Of a stretch of 14,257 nt of DNA, positions 14,161 through 14,257 are shown in pieces. Location: the NCBI GenBank assembly GCA_038239485.1, contig JBBSET010000072.1, positions 1 to 14,257 on the forward strand, read 5' to 3'. The translations under genes and the position numbers were made by a program. Position 1 is the stretch's first letter. The number at the start of each line of letters is the position of its first letter. The notes below the pieces were generated by a model. It saw only the letters and a program-made list of their open reading frames with translations. It did not search any database and was not told the origin of the DNA. The stretch is from DASQEH01 sp038239485 (GTDB lineage: Bacteria > Actinomycetota > Actinomycetes > Propionibacteriales > Nocardioidaceae).

Positions 14161-14257
14161 TCAAGCAGCGAGGTGTTCGGTGGTGGGCCAGGCGAGGGTT
14201 TCGTCGTAGGGGGTCTGGTGGGTCAGGCAGCCGTGCAGGATGCCGACGAGGCGGTTC
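14135..14257 (-). mobile_element. One end of an IS110-family insertion sequence (partial)
   Basis: Contains the transposase 3' end and a short downstream tail ending around GTGGGATATC. IS110 elements lack terminal inverted repeats, so the exact edge cannot be set from one end. Confidence 0.55.
14161..14257 (-). CDS. IS110-family transposase, C-terminal end (continues beyond the window)
   Basis: The last 31 complete codons read NRLVGILHGCLTHQTPYDET then LAWPTTEHLAA and stop. NRLxGILHxCLxxxxxYDExxAW is the typical C-terminal ending of IS110/IS116/IS902 transposases, which use a DEDD RuvC-like N-terminal domain and a C-terminal serine domain (both outside the window). The stop is at 14163-14161. 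Downstream, TTGACACC and GTGGGATATC resemble the usual 3' ends of this IS family, so the element boundary is probably near 14135-14150. Confidence 0.8.
   Translation of the reverse strand, partial: NRLVGILHGCLTHQTPYDETLAWPTTEHLAA

Noticed and set aside
1..14257. tRNA genes or CRISPR arrays
   Set aside because: No cloverleaf-like sequence or regularly spaced direct repeats noticed; the integration target is tadC, not a tRNA.

Overview
This is GC-rich actinobacterial DNA. GTG starts are frequent, the terminators are mostly GC-rich hairpins without a T-run, and several proteins belong to actinobacterial families (DUF6907, an actinobacterial-style Tad locus, a stand-alone LanC). My best guess is a Nocardioides-like actinobacterium; that is inference from protein style only. 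The window is a patchwork: two pieces of a decayed Tad pilus locus are separated by a 6.9-kb gene block and bordered by mobile elements.

Bases 1 to about 3190 are one end of an integrated element whose other end lies outside the window. All its genes are on the minus strand: a large serine recombinase, a coupled 218-aa protein of unknown function with Cys/His pairs, a strong intrinsic terminator, a 71-aa small protein, and a 270-aa HTH (ParB/KorB-like) protein. The element has integrated inside tadC (4052 to about 3189), removing the last membrane segment of TadC. The recombinase start lies only about 25 bases from the junction, so its promoter is either at the junction or in the flanking DNA.

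Bases 4053-10934 hold a gene block. katA (clade-3-type catalase) and an aldo/keto reductase form a likely redox operon. They converge on a small DUF6907 gene. Then comes a LanC-like zinc enzyme with a Cys-Cys-Gly zinc motif in place of Cys-His-Gly, divergent from a tetR gene that overlaps a two-domain VOC (glyoxalase-fold) gene. No lantibiotic precursor or dehydratase gene is visible, so the lanC-tetR-VOC group is the best candidate here for an uncharacterised system.

Bases 10935 to about 11300 carry a wrecked tadB that is frameshifted and has lost its middle. It is the natural upstream neighbour of the tadC found 6.9 kb away. To its right are an ABM-fold monooxygenase-like gene, the C-terminal stub of a cupin gene cut by a degenerate IS1380-type transposase fragment, a 517-aa secreted lipoprotein of unknown function, and at the right edge the C-terminal end of an IS110-type transposase. 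The whole region looks like a hotspot of insertion and decay built on an abandoned Tad locus.
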